From Streptomyces griseoluteus (lineage in GTDB: Bacteria > Actinomycetota > Actinomycetes > Streptomycetales > Streptomycetaceae): a stretch of DNA of 64,000 bases. A program made the translations under genes and the position numbers. Shown here piece by piece: positions 10,896-19,897 of the stretch. The stretch's first letter is position 1. Each line of letters begins with the position of its first letter. The notes under the pieces were generated by a model, which searched no databases, was not told the origin of the DNA, and saw only the letters and a list, made by a program, of their open reading frames with translations. Location of the stretch: assembly GCF_004784465.1 (NCBI RefSeq), contig NZ_SRRU01000013.1, forward strand, positions 1 through 64,000. Direction: 5' to 3'.

Positions 10896-11044
10896 GGCAG
10901 AAGATGTCGACCACGCCGGGCGCCACCACGCACCCCGCGCCGCGGGTTCCCCCGAACGGCGGCCGCCGCCGCGCCGGTACCCGAGCCGCCGACCGGCCCC
11001 TACCGTCGAGTAATATCCGGCGGCAGGCCATCGAAGGAGACATC

Positions 11045-11419
11045 GTGCCCCCACGTTCACCCCTGTTGCTCGCCGGTCTGCTGGCCTCGGCCGGGATCGC
11101 CCACTTCGCCACCCCCAGGAAGTTCGACGAGCTCGTCCCCCGGGCCCTGCCCGGCTCGCCCCGCACCTGGACCTACGCCAGCGGGGTCGCGGAACTCGCC
11201 CTCGCCGCCGGGATCGCCGTGCCCGCCACCCGCGCACCGGCCGCCAAGGCGGCCGCCGCCTTCTTCGTCGGGGTCTTCCCGGCCAACGTGAAGATGGCCG
11301 TCGACTGGCGGCACCGGCCCGCCCGGCAGCGCACCGCCTCCCTGGCCCGGCTGCCCCTCCAGGTGCCGCTGGTGCTGTGGGCCCGGGGCGTGGCCCGTAC
11401 CGCGAAGGGCCAGTCATGA
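11045..11419 (+). CDS. DoxX-family small membrane protein
   Basis: 124 residues with four hydrophobic segments (about 6-22, 45-63, 68-87 and 98-115) and the family signature HFATPRKFDELVPRALPGSPRTWTY (given here as HFATPRKFDELVP / GSPRTWTY). GTG at 11045 has an excellent GAAGGAGA site. Its stop overlaps the ATG of the peroxiredoxin gene. DoxX relatives in actinobacteria work with thiol/oxidant detoxification systems, which fits the coupling, but the biochemical role of this subfamily is not settled. Confidence 0.85.
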   Translation: MPPRSPLLLAGLLASAGIAHFATPRKFDELVPRALPGSPRTWTYASGVAELALAAGIAVPATRAPAAKAAAAFFVGVFPANVKMAVDWRHRPARQRTASLARLPLQVPLVLWARGVARTAKGQS

Positions 11420-11877
11420 GCCTCCAGGTCGGCGACACCGTCGAGGACTTCACGCTGCCGGACGAGACCGGCACCGAGCGGCGGCTGACGGAACTCCTGG
11501 CCGACGGCCCCGTGGTGCTGTTCTTCTACCCGGCCGCCCTCACCCCCGGCTGCACCGTCGAGGCGTGCCACTTCCGCGACCTGGCGGGCGAGTTCGCCGC
11601 CGCCGGGGCCCAGCCGGTGGGCATCAGCGGCGACACCGTCGAGAAGCAGCAGGAGTTCGCCGGGCGCCACACCCTCGGCATGCCCCTGCTCTCCGACACC
11701 GACGGCACGATCCGTGAACGCTTCGGCGTCAAGCGGGGCTTCACGATCGCGCCCACCAAGCGGGCCACGTTCGTCATCGGGCAGGACCGCACGATCTGGG
11801 AGATCGTCCGCAGCGAACTGCGCATGAACACCCACGCCGACCGGGCGCTGGCCGCGCTGCGGGCGGCGAAGGGCTGA
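11416..11877 (+). CDS. bcp: Thioredoxin-dependent peroxiredoxin, Bcp/PrxQ type
   Basis: 153 residues. Reduces peroxides via thiols. Thioredoxin fold with the PrxQ active site YPAALTPGCTVEACHFRD: the first Cys is peroxidatic, and the second, five residues on, is the resolving Cys of atypical two-Cys members. RATFVIGQDRTIWEIVRS closes the fold. Translation is coupled to the DoxX gene through ATGA at 11416. Cytoplasmic. The TauD gene follows after 100 bases with its own ribosome site. Confidence 0.92.
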   Translation: MSLQVGDTVEDFTLPDETGTERRLTELLADGPVVLFFYPAALTPGCTVEACHFRDLAGEFAAAGAQPVGISGDTVEKQQEFAGRHTLGMPLLSDTDGTIRERFGVKRGFTIAPTKRATFVIGQDRTIWEIVRSELRMNTHADRALAALRAAKG

Positions 11878-11976
11878 TCTCTCGTACGGGAGGTGGCCGG
11901 GGCCGTGCTCGCCAAGGCCACCGTCCGGCTGACACGATCAAGGGGAGCCCGTACGACGACCCCCGGGAGCGCAGAC

Positions 11977-12951
11977 ATGAGCACGGACAGCACCTCGGCG
12001 GAGCGGCCCGAGCCCGTCGCGGGCGTGGCGGTGAAACCGGTCGCCGGACACATCGGCGCCGAGATCACCGGCGTCGACCTCGCCGCACCGCTCGACGACT
12101 CCCTGGTGGCGCTGATCAGGGACGCGATGCTGCGCTGGAAGGTCGTCTTCTTCCGCGACCAGCGGCTCGACCACGCCGGGCACGTCGCCTTCGCCCGCCG
12201 CTTCGGCGAGCCCGTCGTGCTGCGCAAGCGGGGGAGCGCCTCGCCGGAGGGGTTCCCGGAGGTGGAGACGACCGCCGACCGGCTGGAGCTGGGCGGCCGG
12301 TTCGGGATGGAGCACGAGGAGTGGCTGCGCCGGCGCCGGCACACCCTGCTGCGCGGCTGGCACTGCGACCACGGCGCCCGGATCGACCCGCCCGCCGCGA
12401 CCATCCTGCGCGCCGAGACCGTCCCCCCGTACGGCGGCGACACCACCTGGGCCAACCTGGCGGCCGCCTACGCCGGGCTGTCCGCGCCGGTGCGCTCCTT
12501 CGTGGACGGGCTGCGGGCCGAGCACCGGCTCGGGGTCGGCTACCAGCCCCGGCCCGGAGACGACGCGTACCTGCGGCACCTCCTGGACCACCAGGTCGCC
12601 TCCGAGCACCCCCTGGTGCGGGTGCACCCGGAGACGGGGGAGCGGGTGCTGTTCGTCAACGGCTACTACCTGGAGCAGATCTCCGGGGTCTCCCGCCCCG
12701 AGAGCGCGGCCCTGCTGGAGATGCTGCTGGAGCAGGTGGTGCGGCCCGAGTACACCGTCCGCTTCCGCTGGGAGCCCGGCAGCGTCGCCTTCTGGGACAA
12801 CCGGGCCACCGTCCACCTCGCCCCCGGCGACACCGCCCACGTCGGCCATCCCCGGATCATGCACCGGGTCATGCTCCAGGGCGATGTGCCGGTGGGCGTG
12901 GACGGCATCGCGTCGAAGCCGCTGGTGGGCACGGAGCCCGGACGCTGGTAG
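11977..12951 (+). CDS. TauD/TfdA-family Fe(II)/2-oxoglutarate dioxygenase
   Basis: 324 residues. Fe ligands are visible as the HxD of GWHCDHGARIDPP and the distal His of NRATVHLAPGD, with the 2-oxoglutarate Arg in HRVMLQGD. GAEITGVDLAAPL and WKVVFFRDQ match the N-terminal core of taurine/alkylsulfonate dioxygenases. Substrate not inferable; the extra HEEWLRRRRHTLL stretch before the HxD is long for TauD and may mark a separate subfamily. ATG at 11977 has GGGAGCG upstream. Stands between the peroxiredoxin and a convergent two-component system; no sulfonate transporter is nearby. Confidence 0.88.
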   Translation: MSTDSTSAERPEPVAGVAVKPVAGHIGAEITGVDLAAPLDDSLVALIRDAMLRWKVVFFRDQRLDHAGHVAFARRFGEPVVLRKRGSASPEGFPEVETTADRLELGGRFGMEHEEWLRRRRHTLLRGWHCDHGARIDPPAATILRAETVPPYGGDTTWANLAAAYAGLSAPVRSFVDGLRAEHRLGVGYQPRPGDDAYLRHLLDHQVASEHPLVRVHPETGERVLFVNGYYLEQISGVSRPESAALLEMLLEQVVRPEYTVRFRWEPGSVAFWDNRATVHLAPGDTAHVGHPRIMHRVMLQGDVPVGVDGIASKPLVGTEPGRW

Positions 12952-12960
12952 TCCCCTGGT

Positions 12961-13626
12961 TCACCCCGGTGTGACCAGCCGCGCCTCGTAGGCGAACACG
13001 GCCGCCTGGGTGCGGTCCCGCAGGCCCAGCTTCACCAGGATGCGGCTCACATGGGTCTTGATGGTGGAGTCGGCCACCACCAGCCGCTCGGCGATCTCGG
13101 AGTTCGACAGGCCCTGGGCGATCAGCACCAGCACCTCCGTCTCCCGCTCGGTCAGCTCGCCGTAGGCCGCGTGGGCGGCCGGCATCAGGCGGGGGGCCTC
13201 GGACAGGCGGGAGAACTCGTGGATCAGCCGCTTGGTGACCGTCGGCGCGAGCAGCGCCTCTCCGGAGGCCACCACCCTTACACCGTCGGCGAGTTGGCGC
13301 GCGGAGGCGTCCTTCAGCAGGAAGCCGGAGGCCCCGGCCCGCAGTGCCTGGTACACGTACTCGTCCAGATCGAAGGTGGTGAGCACCAGCACCTTCGCCG
13401 TCGCGTCCGCCGCGATGATCTCGCGCGTCGCCTCTATGCCGTTCATCTCCGGCATGCGGATGTCCATCAGCACGACGTCCGGCGCGAGTTCACGTACCCG
13501 CGCCACGGCCTCCCGGCCGTTGACCGCCTCGCCGACGACCTCGATGTCCGGCATCGCGTTCAGCAGGACCGAGAAGCCCTCGCGGACCATCATCTGGTCG
13601 TCGGCGATCACCACGCGGATCGTCAT
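12961..13626 (-). CDS. NarL/LuxR-type response regulator
   Basis: 221 residues. Receiver domain 1-120 with acidic pair ADD (8-10), phospho-acceptor Asp55 in VLMDIRMPE and conserved Lys in FLLKDAS. C-terminal LuxR HTH about 154-205 (LTERETEVLVLIAQGLSNSEIAERL, here split). Partner of the overlapping upstream histidine kinase: its ATG lies inside the kinase stop (ATGA). Target genes unknown; GGGGGG-containing direct repeats upstream of the kinase gene are candidate binding sites for autoregulation. Confidence 0.94.
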   Translation of the reverse strand: MTIRVVIADDQMMVREGFSVLLNAMPDIEVVGEAVNGREAVARVRELAPDVVLMDIRMPEMNGIEATREIIAADATAKVLVLTTFDLDEYVYQALRAGASGFLLKDASARQLADGVRVVASGEALLAPTVTKRLIHEFSRLSEAPRLMPAAHAAYGELTERETEVLVLIAQGLSNSEIAERLVVADSTIKTHVSRILVKLGLRDRTQAAVFAYEARLVTPG

Positions 13627-14984
13627 GCCTCACCCTCGATCGGGGCGGCCGCCGGCACCGGCAGGAACACGGCCACCTCGTAACCGCCCTCGGCCGTCGG
13701 GGATGCCGTCATCTCGCCGTTCAGCATGGAGACGCGTTCCCGCATGCCCGTGATGCCGTGACCGGCGCCGGGGGAGGGCTTGATGAGACCCGGCGCGGGC
13801 GGCGCCCCGTTGACCACGCGCAGGCCCAGACCGCCGAGCACGTACCCGATCTCCACCTTGGCGTCCGCGCCCGGCGCGTGCCGCAGGGTGTTGCTGAGCG
13901 CCTCCTGCACGATCCGGTACGCCGACAGCTCGACACCCTGCGGGAGTTCGCGCACCGCGCCCGTCACCGTCTTGGTGACGTCGAGCCCGGCGTCCCGCAC
14001 GTTGGCGAGCAGGGCGTCCAGGTCCGCGAGGGTGGGCTGGGGGGCGTCCGGGGCCTCGTAGTCCTGTGCGCGGACCACGCCCAGGACCCGGCGCAGCTCG
14101 GTCAGGGCGGCGACCGCGTTCTCCCGGATGGTGGCGAACGCCTTCTCCAGCTCCGGCGGCGGGTTCTCCACCCGGTAGGGCGCCGCCTCCGCCTGGATGG
14201 CGACCACCGACATGTGATGCGCGACCACGTCGTGCAGCTCGCGGGCGATGGTGGTGCGCTCCTCCAGCAGGGTGCGCCGGGAACGTTCGTGCGCGGTGAC
14301 GGTCTGATGGACGCTCACCTCCCGCCGGGCCTGCCGCAAGGTCTGCCGGATCGCGACGGTCAGCAGGAACACGCCGGCGAAGAACAGCAGCGGCCCCAGG
14401 TCGGACCCGTAGCCGAAGTCGCTCGGGCCGAACAGGCCGTCGGCGAGGACCCCGTAGGCCGCGGTCAGCAGCCACATCCAGGCGGCCGTGCGGGGGCGGG
14501 TGCGCGCCGCGACGACCGTCAGCACGGCCAGGTGCCCGACGAAGCCGCCCGGCGGGAACGGCGATTCGCCGGACGAGCCGCCGGCCAGCACGAGGGCGAC
14601 CGTGTTGGCGGCCAGGGAAGCCCAGAACGCTCCCGCCGGACGTACCAGGGTCAGCAGCACCGGTGCCCCGGCCAGCAGCCCGCACAGCAGGCCGGACAGG
14701 CCACCGGTGTACGTGGACACCAGGGCGACGAACACCGAAAGCCCGGCGAGGACGACCACCACCGCGTGGGGCGCCCAGGCGCCGTACTCCCGCAGGCGCT
14801 CGGAGCCGCGCCGGGTGAAGCGGCCGCCGGGTTCGGTGGGCGGCAGCGGGCGGTAGGCGAAGGCGTCGTGGAACAGGTCCTGCCGCAGCCCGCCCAGGGC
14901 GTCCGCGGCGAACCGGAACTCCGGGCTGCGCTGCCGCGCGGGCCGGCCCGGCGGTATCGGCTGGGTGTGCGTCGTATCGGTCAC
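13623..14984 (-). CDS. Sensor histidine kinase, HisKA_3 (NarL-partner) type
   Basis: 453 residues. After a soluble N-terminal 60 residues come about five to six membrane segments (70-215), then HisKA_3 dimerisation with phospho-acceptor His near 251 in TIARELHDVVAHHMSV and a HATPase_c domain (ELSAYRIVQEALSNTLRHAPG N box, GHGITGMRERV G box). No extracellular sensor domain, so the membrane part probably senses lipid or envelope state, as in LiaS/DesK-like kinases (inference). Start is GTG at 14984 with a weak site. Cotranscribed with the response regulator. Confidence 0.92.
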   Translation of the reverse strand: MTDTTHTQPIPPGRPARQRSPEFRFAADALGGLRQDLFHDAFAYRPLPPTEPGGRFTRRGSERLREYGAWAPHAVVVVLAGLSVFVALVSTYTGGLSGLLCGLLAGAPVLLTLVRPAGAFWASLAANTVALVLAGGSSGESPFPPGGFVGHLAVLTVVAARTRPRTAAWMWLLTAAYGVLADGLFGPSDFGYGSDLGPLLFFAGVFLLTVAIRQTLRQARREVSVHQTVTAHERSRRTLLEERTTIARELHDVVAHHMSVVAIQAEAAPYRVENPPPELEKAFATIRENAVAALTELRRVLGVVRAQDYEAPDAPQPTLADLDALLANVRDAGLDVTKTVTGAVRELPQGVELSAYRIVQEALSNTLRHAPGADAKVEIGYVLGGLGLRVVNGAPPAPGLIKPSPGAGHGITGMRERVSMLNGEMTASPTAEGGYEVAVFLPVPAAAPIEGEA

Positions 14985-15315
14985 GGAAGAGACGGTAGGC
15001 CCAGAGCGGGGTGCGGTCGTCCCCTCTCAGGGGGGTTCTCGGGGGTCCGTCTCAGGGGGGAGGCGGGGCACCCGCCTGAGTCCCGCTCCGGGAAAACCGG
15101 CGCTCCGGAATGCGGACAGTCATGGCTATTTCTTTGTCTGCCTGTCAAAAAGGTTTTACACAGCGAGGTTTGAGTTTGAATTCATTCGCCGGAACCCGGG
15201 CGGCCTCCTAGGGAAAACCCTCGCTTGTTCCGGCGCTTGGTGACATGACCTAGTCAAGGTGCCATTCTCGCCCCGTACGCGCATCCTCCCCACTCCCTTC
15301 TCAGGAGGAGTACGA
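14985..15315. other. Divergent intergenic region, kinase / metalloprotease
   Basis: About 330 bases. The left part holds the GGGGGG-type repeats. The middle (15120-15190) is unusually AT-rich for this genome and is the likely promoter zone for the protease gene. TGAC-N8-GTCA at about 15241-15256 is a weak palindrome. No gene seen. Confidence 0.45.
15025..15060. repeat. Three phased direct repeats before the histidine kinase
   Basis: TCTCAGGGGGG at 15025 and again at 15050, with the related TCTCGGGGG at 15037 between them: spacing 12 and 13 bases, about one helical turn. They lie 40-76 bases upstream of the kinase start and could be binding sites for the encoded response regulator. A further TCTCAGGGGGG occurs at 41740. 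Confidence 0.5.
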
Positions 15316-17721
15316 GTGAGACGCCTTCCCCACAGACACCTTTCCCGCAAGGGAGCCACGGTCGGAGCCGCCCTGCTCTCCACGGCGGCGCTCCTCGCCG
15401 TGGCCGTCCAGGCGACCCCCGCGGCCGCACGGCCCGCCGCCCCCCACGCCCCGCTGCGCACCGGCGCCCTGGAGGCCAGGCTCAGCCCCGCCCAGCACGC
15501 GGCGCTGGTCAAGACCGCCAAGCAGGGCACCGACGACACCGCCCGCTCCCTCGGTCTCGGCGCCAAGGAGAAGCTGGTCGTCCGGGACGTCGTCAAGGAC
15601 AACGACGGCACCGTGCACACCCGTTACGAGCGCACCTACGCGGGCCTGCCGGTCCTCGGCGGCGACCTCGTGGTGCACACCCCGCCCGCCTCCGTGGCCA
15701 AGGGCACGGTGAGCACCACCTTCAACACCAAGCGGACCATCAAGGTCGCCTCCCTCACCCCGGCCGTCACCAAGTCCGCCGCGCAGTCGACGGCGCTCAA
15801 GGCCGCCAAGGCCCTGAAGGCGGAGAAGCCCGCCGCCGACAGCGCGCGCAAGGTGATCTGGGCCGGCTCCGGCACGCCGACGCTCGCCTGGGAGTCCGTG
15901 ATCGGCGGCTTCCAGGACGACGGCACCCCGAGCAAGCTGCACGTCATCACCGACGCCAGGACCGGCAAGGAGCTGTACCGCTACCAGGCGGTGCAGACCG
16001 GCACCGGCAAGACCCAGTACAGCGGCACGGTCAGCCTCAACACCACGCTGTCCGGGTCCACGTACCAGCTCTACGACACCACGCGCGGCGGCCACAAGAC
16101 GTACAACCTGAACAAGGGCACGTCCGGCACCGGCACCCTGTTCACCGACGCCGACGACGTGTGGGGCTCCGGGGCGGGCTCGGACACCCAGACCGCCGCG
16201 GCCGACGCCGCCTACGGCGCCCAGGAGACCTGGGACTTCTACAAGAACACCTTCGGGCGCAGCGGCATACGCAACGACGGCGTCGCCGCCTACAGCCGCG
16301 TCCACTACAGCAACGCCTACGTCAACGCCTTCTGGGACGACTCCTGCTTCTGCATGACCTACGGCGACGGCACGAGCAACACCCACGCCCTCACCTCGCT
16401 GGACGTCGCCGGCCACGAGATGAGCCACGGCGTCACCTCCAACACCGCCGGGCTCAACTACACCGGGGAATCCGGCGGCCTGAACGAGGCGACCTCCGAC
16501 ATCTTCGGCACCGGGGTGGAGTTCTACGCGAACAACACCACCGACCCCGGTGACTACCTCATCGGCGAGAAGATCGACATCAACGGCGACGGCTCGCCGC
16601 TGCGTTACATGGACAAGCCGAGCAAGGACGGCGCGTCCAAGGACAGTTGGTCCTCCAGCCTCGGCGGCCTCGACGTGCACTACTCCTCGGGCCCTGCGAA
16701 CCACATGTTCTACCTGCTCTCCGAGGGCAGCGGCACCAAGGTCATCAACGGCGTCACCTACAACAGCCCGACCTCGGACGGCGTCGCGGTCACTGGCATC
16801 GGCCGGGACAAGGCCCTCCAGATCTGGTACAAGGCGCTGACGACGTACATGACGTCCAGCACCAACTACGCCGCCGCCCGCACCGCCGCCCTCAACGCGG
16901 CCGCCGCGCTGTACGGCACCAACTCCGCCGAGTACGCGGGCGTCGGCAACGCCTTCGCCGGGATCAACGTCGGCAGCCACATCAACCCGCCGGCCAGCGG
17001 GGTGACCGTCACCAACCCCGGCAACCAGTCCGCCACCGTGGGCAAGGCGGTCAGCCTCCAGATCCAGGCCAGCAGCACCAACAGCGGTGCGCTGAGCTAC
17101 AGCGCCACCGGGCTCCCGGCCGGGCTGTCGATCAACGCCTCCACCGGCCTGATCTCCGGCACGCCGACCAGCGCGGGCTCCTCCAGCACCACGGTCACCG
17201 TGACCGACTCCGCGGGCAAGACCGGCACGGCCGCCTTCATCTGGACGGTCAGCGCCACCGGCGGCGGCTGCTCGGCGACCCAGCTGCTCGCCAACCCCGG
17301 CTTCGAGTCCGGCAACACCGGCTGGACCGCGAGCAGCGGCGTCATCACCACCGACAGCGGCCAGGCCAGCCACGGCGGCTCGTACAAGGCATGGCTGGAC
17401 GGCTACGGCTCCACGCACACCGACACGCTGGCCCAGTCGGTCGCGATCCCCGCGGGCTGCAAGGCGACCCTGACCTTCTACCTGCACGTGGACTCGGCGG
17501 AGACCACCACCAGCACCCAGTACGACAAGCTGACGCTCACCGCCGGTTCGACCACCCTGGCGACCTACTCCAACCTCAACAAGGCCACGGGGTACGTCCA
17601 GAAGACCATCGACCTGTCCTCGCTGGCGGGCTCGACGGTCAGCCTGAAGTTCACCGGGGTCGAGGACTCCTCGCTCCAGACCAGCTTCGTCATCGACGAC
17701 ACCGCCCTGACGACCGGCTGA
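15316..17721 (+). CDS. Secreted M4 (thermolysin-family) metalloprotease with C-terminal add-on domains
   Basis: 801 residues. Signal peptide with a cluster of Arg/His then ALLSTAALLAVAVQATPAAA; FTP/PepSY propeptide about 60-215; M4 catalytic domain with zinc motif HEMSH (367-371) and GGLNEATSD, whose Glu391 lies 20 residues after the second His exactly as in thermolysin. Downstream are a putative Ig-like domain (NPGNQSATVGKAVSLQ to FIWTVSA) and a C-terminal beta-sandwich (NPGFESGNTGWTASSG to FVIDDTAL) that is likely to bind substrate. GTG at 15316 follows AGGAGGAG. The extra domains suggest activity on insoluble proteins (inference). Confidence 0.95.
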   Translation: MRRLPHRHLSRKGATVGAALLSTAALLAVAVQATPAAARPAAPHAPLRTGALEARLSPAQHAALVKTAKQGTDDTARSLGLGAKEKLVVRDVVKDNDGTVHTRYERTYAGLPVLGGDLVVHTPPASVAKGTVSTTFNTKRTIKVASLTPAVTKSAAQSTALKAAKALKAEKPAADSARKVIWAGSGTPTLAWESVIGGFQDDGTPSKLHVITDARTGKELYRYQAVQTGTGKTQYSGTVSLNTTLSGSTYQLYDTTRGGHKTYNLNKGTSGTGTLFTDADDVWGSGAGSDTQTAAADAAYGAQETWDFYKNTFGRSGIRNDGVAAYSRVHYSNAYVNAFWDDSCFCMTYGDGTSNTHALTSLDVAGHEMSHGVTSNTAGLNYTGESGGLNEATSDIFGTGVEFYANNTTDPGDYLIGEKIDINGDGSPLRYMDKPSKDGASKDSWSSSLGGLDVHYSSGPANHMFYLLSEGSGTKVINGVTYNSPTSDGVAVTGIGRDKALQIWYKALTTYMTSSTNYAAARTAALNAAAALYGTNSAEYAGVGNAFAGINVGSHINPPASGVTVTNPGNQSATVGKAVSLQIQASSTNSGALSYSATGLPAGLSINASTGLISGTPTSAGSSSTTVTVTDSAGKTGTAAFIWTVSATGGGCSATQLLANPGFESGNTGWTASSGVITTDSGQASHGGSYKAWLDGYGSTHTDTLAQSVAIPAGCKATLTFYLHVDSAETTTSTQYDKLTLTAGSTTLATYSNLNKATGYVQKTIDLSSLAGSTVSLKFTGVEDSSLQTSFVIDDTALTTG

Positions 17722-17741
17722 TCCGCGCCTCCCCGCACGAC

Positions 17742-17774
17742 AAGGGTCCCGCACACGGGGTGTGCGGGACCCTT
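17742..17774. terminator. 14-bp stem terminator between convergent genes
   Basis: Perfect arms 17742-17755 and 17761-17774 around a 5-base loop, between the protease (plus) and GH64 (minus) stop codons. Likely works for both strands. Confidence 0.85.
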
Positions 17775-17785
17775 CGCGTTCCCCG

Positions 17786-18982
17786 TCAGTTCAGCGGGTC
17801 CAGCGTGAGGTACGCCTGCTGCGGGTTGCCGTCGTTGACCAGCGACTCGTGGTTGCCGACGTCGTCGAAGGCGAAGGCGTACGCCTTGCCGTCGGCCATC
17901 TGGGCGTGGACGGCCTTCGCGTACTGGTTGGTGACCCCGTCCTGGTAGAAGCCGGCGTCGGAGCTGTCCGGCTGGTTGGGGTTGCTCAGCAGCGTAGAGC
18001 GGTTGTAACCGGCGCACAGGGTGCGGGAGATGGGGCCGCGCACCTGGTCGTTGGGCGCGTCCAGCAGCTTGTGGCAGCCGAAGATGCTGGAGGCGTCCGG
18101 CTTCTGGAAGCTGGTCACCACCGCGCCGGAGGAATTGGTGAAGTTCATGACGTTGCCCGAGACCCGGCCGAAGTACTTGGTGTTCGGCTGGTCGCTGAAC
18201 GGCGTCACGGTCAGGGTCTGCGAGGAGTACTTGGACCAGACCCGGTTGACGTAGTCGTCCATGACGTTGGCGGGGAGCGCCCCGGTCTCCACGCCGTACA
18301 GCGGGGAGAGGGCGCGCAGCACGGTGCCGTCCGAGCGGGTCTGCACGAGGCCCGACCAACCCGACTTGCTGCGCAGCGAGTTCATGACGGCCGAGTAGCC
18401 GCCCGGCTTCAGGTGCCCGGTGGTGGCGACCTGGCCGTTGCCGCGCTTCACGCCGACCGCGTAGGGCGCCGAGTACATGTCGACCTGGGTGCTGTTGAGC
18501 CAGAGCCCGGCGTCGTTCAGCGTGTACTCGGACCAGCTGAACAGGATGTCCCGGTTGGGGTCCGAGGGGTTCTGCACGGCCGGCTGCACCAGGCCGCCGG
18601 TGGTGAGCCGGAAATCCAGCTTGCGGCCGTAGGAGAAGTAGATCCGGCCGGAGAACTTCGGTATCCGGATGGTCGTCGACTGGCCCGGACCGGGCCCGGC
18701 GATGGCCGCGTCCGGCGCCGGGGTCGGCGGGTTGCCGCCCGCGGGCCAGGCGTGGAAGCTGCCGCCCGCGTCGGCCCAGCCCTGCCGCCCGGAGGACAAC
18801 TGGGTGCCGAGGTCGTAGATGTACACCGGCTCGGAGCGGTCCGAGTTGTTGGTGATCTGGAGCGGGATCGTGTCCGGCACGGCGGCACTGGCCTGGCCGG
18901 CGGCGCCGAACGTCAGCACCGAGCCGACCAGGGCGGCCGTGGCCGTGGCCGACAGCGCGGAACGAGCGATTCTTCGAGTCAA
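17786..18982 (-). CDS. Secreted GH64 beta-1,3-glucanase (laminaripentaose-producing type)
   Basis: 398 residues. Signal peptide 1-34 (RRIARSALSATATAALVGS, AGQASA). Cleaves beta-1,3-glucan such as fungal wall or laminarin. The GH64 core is clear: FSWSEYTLNDAGLWLNSTQV then DMYSAPYAVG supplies the catalytic Glu and an Asp 16 residues later, the spacing of the known family members. GRIYFSYG and YAKAVHAQMADGKAYAFAFD are also typical. Start is TTG at 18982, chosen for the GGAGGTGG site 5 bases upstream. A perfect operator-like palindrome is 56 bases upstream. A paralogue lies at 53500. Confidence 0.93.
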   Translation of the reverse strand: MTRRIARSALSATATAALVGSVLTFGAAGQASAAVPDTIPLQITNNSDRSEPVYIYDLGTQLSSGRQGWADAGGSFHAWPAGGNPPTPAPDAAIAGPGPGQSTTIRIPKFSGRIYFSYGRKLDFRLTTGGLVQPAVQNPSDPNRDILFSWSEYTLNDAGLWLNSTQVDMYSAPYAVGVKRGNGQVATTGHLKPGGYSAVMNSLRSKSGWSGLVQTRSDGTVLRALSPLYGVETGALPANVMDDYVNRVWSKYSSQTLTVTPFSDQPNTKYFGRVSGNVMNFTNSSGAVVTSFQKPDASSIFGCHKLLDAPNDQVRGPISRTLCAGYNRSTLLSNPNQPDSSDAGFYQDGVTNQYAKAVHAQMADGKAYAFAFDDVGNHESLVNDGNPQQAYLTLDPLN

Positions 18983-19037
18983 CTCTCCACCTCCGTGTGG
19001 GGGTTCGGGGCGGCACGGATACTGGTCCGTACCTTTT

Positions 19038-19051
19038 TGAGAGCGCTCTCA
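19038..19051. promoter_or_regulatory. Perfect 14-bp palindromic operator TGAGAGCGCTCTCA
   Basis: Upstream of the GH64 gene. Its layout matches LacI-family operators of Streptomyces glycoside hydrolases (CebR site TGGGAGCGCTCCCA). The identical sequence occurs at 52401 before GH16/GH64. Confidence 0.75.
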
Positions 19052-19118
19052 GAGTGCTTGTGTGTCGCGGACGTGTCAATCAGTTGAACCGAACACGTTC
19101 CGTGACGTGAGCAGACGT

Positions 19119-19874
19119 TCAGAAAGTGCGCCGGAGAAGGGAGTTGAGCGCCGCCCAGTGACGCTCCTCGGCCGCCGCGTCGTAGGACGAGGTGTCCTTC
19201 TGGGTGTAGCCGTGCGGTGCGCCCTCGTAGACCTCGCTGGTGTGGCGCACCCCGGCGGCCGTCAGGGCGTCGTCCAGGCGGCGCATCTGCTCCGGGGGCA
19301 TCGAGGCGTCCTGGTCGGCGTGACCGAAGTACAGCTCGGCCGTGATGCGGTCGGCGCCCAGGTGCGGGCTGTCCGGGTCCTCGGTGGCCAGGTTGCCGCC
19401 GTGGAACCCGGCGGCCGCCGCCACCTGCTCGGGATGCGTGGCCGCCGCGCGCAGCGCGAGCCGGGCGCCCATGCAGTACCCGGTCACCGCCACCGGCCCG
19501 GCCGCGACCAGCGGGGACTGCTCCAGCCAGCCCAGGAACGCGTCCGCGTCCACCTCCGCCTGCTCGGGGGTGAGCGAGTGCACCAGCGGGCCGAGCCGCT
19601 CCCAGATCGTCGGGTCGGACCCGGGGTCGATGAACTCGGGCAGCTCCACCACCGGCGCCGTGCCCTCCCGGTAGAACACGTTGGGCACGAGCACCGTGTA
19701 CCCCTCGGCGGCGAGCCGGTCGGCCATCCCCTTCAGCCAGGGCCGCAGCCCGTAGGCGTCCTGGTAGAAGAGGACTCCGGGATACGGCCGTCCGTCGGCG
19801 GGGTGGGTGAGATAGGCGTCGGCGTCACCGTCCCGCGTGGGGATGGTGACGGTCGTTCCCTGTACGTCGGTCAT
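19119..19874 (-). CDS. Dienelactone hydrolase family protein
   Basis: 251-residue alpha/beta hydrolase. The DLH triad is visible: nucleophile Cys in VTGYCMGARLAL (in place of Ser), Asp in FGHADQDASMPP and His in GAPHGYTQKD. The N-terminal VTIPTRDGDADAYLTHP is typical. True dienelactone hydrolases act in chloroaromatic breakdown; most actinobacterial homologues have unknown esterase substrates, and no catechol-pathway genes are nearby. ATG at 19874 with AGGGAAG upstream. The Sua5-type gene lies 23 bases upstream on the same strand, so the two are probably cotranscribed. Confidence 0.9.
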   Translation of the reverse strand: MTDVQGTTVTIPTRDGDADAYLTHPADGRPYPGVLFYQDAYGLRPWLKGMADRLAAEGYTVLVPNVFYREGTAPVVELPEFIDPGSDPTIWERLGPLVHSLTPEQAEVDADAFLGWLEQSPLVAAGPVAVTGYCMGARLALRAAATHPEQVAAAAGFHGGNLATEDPDSPHLGADRITAELYFGHADQDASMPPEQMRRLDDALTAAGVRHTSEVYEGAPHGYTQKDTSSYDAAAEERHWAALNSLLRRTF

Positions 19875-19897
19875 GATCAGCACGCTTCCCTGTCGGA

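Noticed and set aside
15301..17754. 817-codon minus-strand frame opposite the M4 protease
   Set aside because: Antisense shadow: low-complexity Gly/Val/Arg product, no ribosome site, and the plus strand has an unmistakable thermolysin-family protein.
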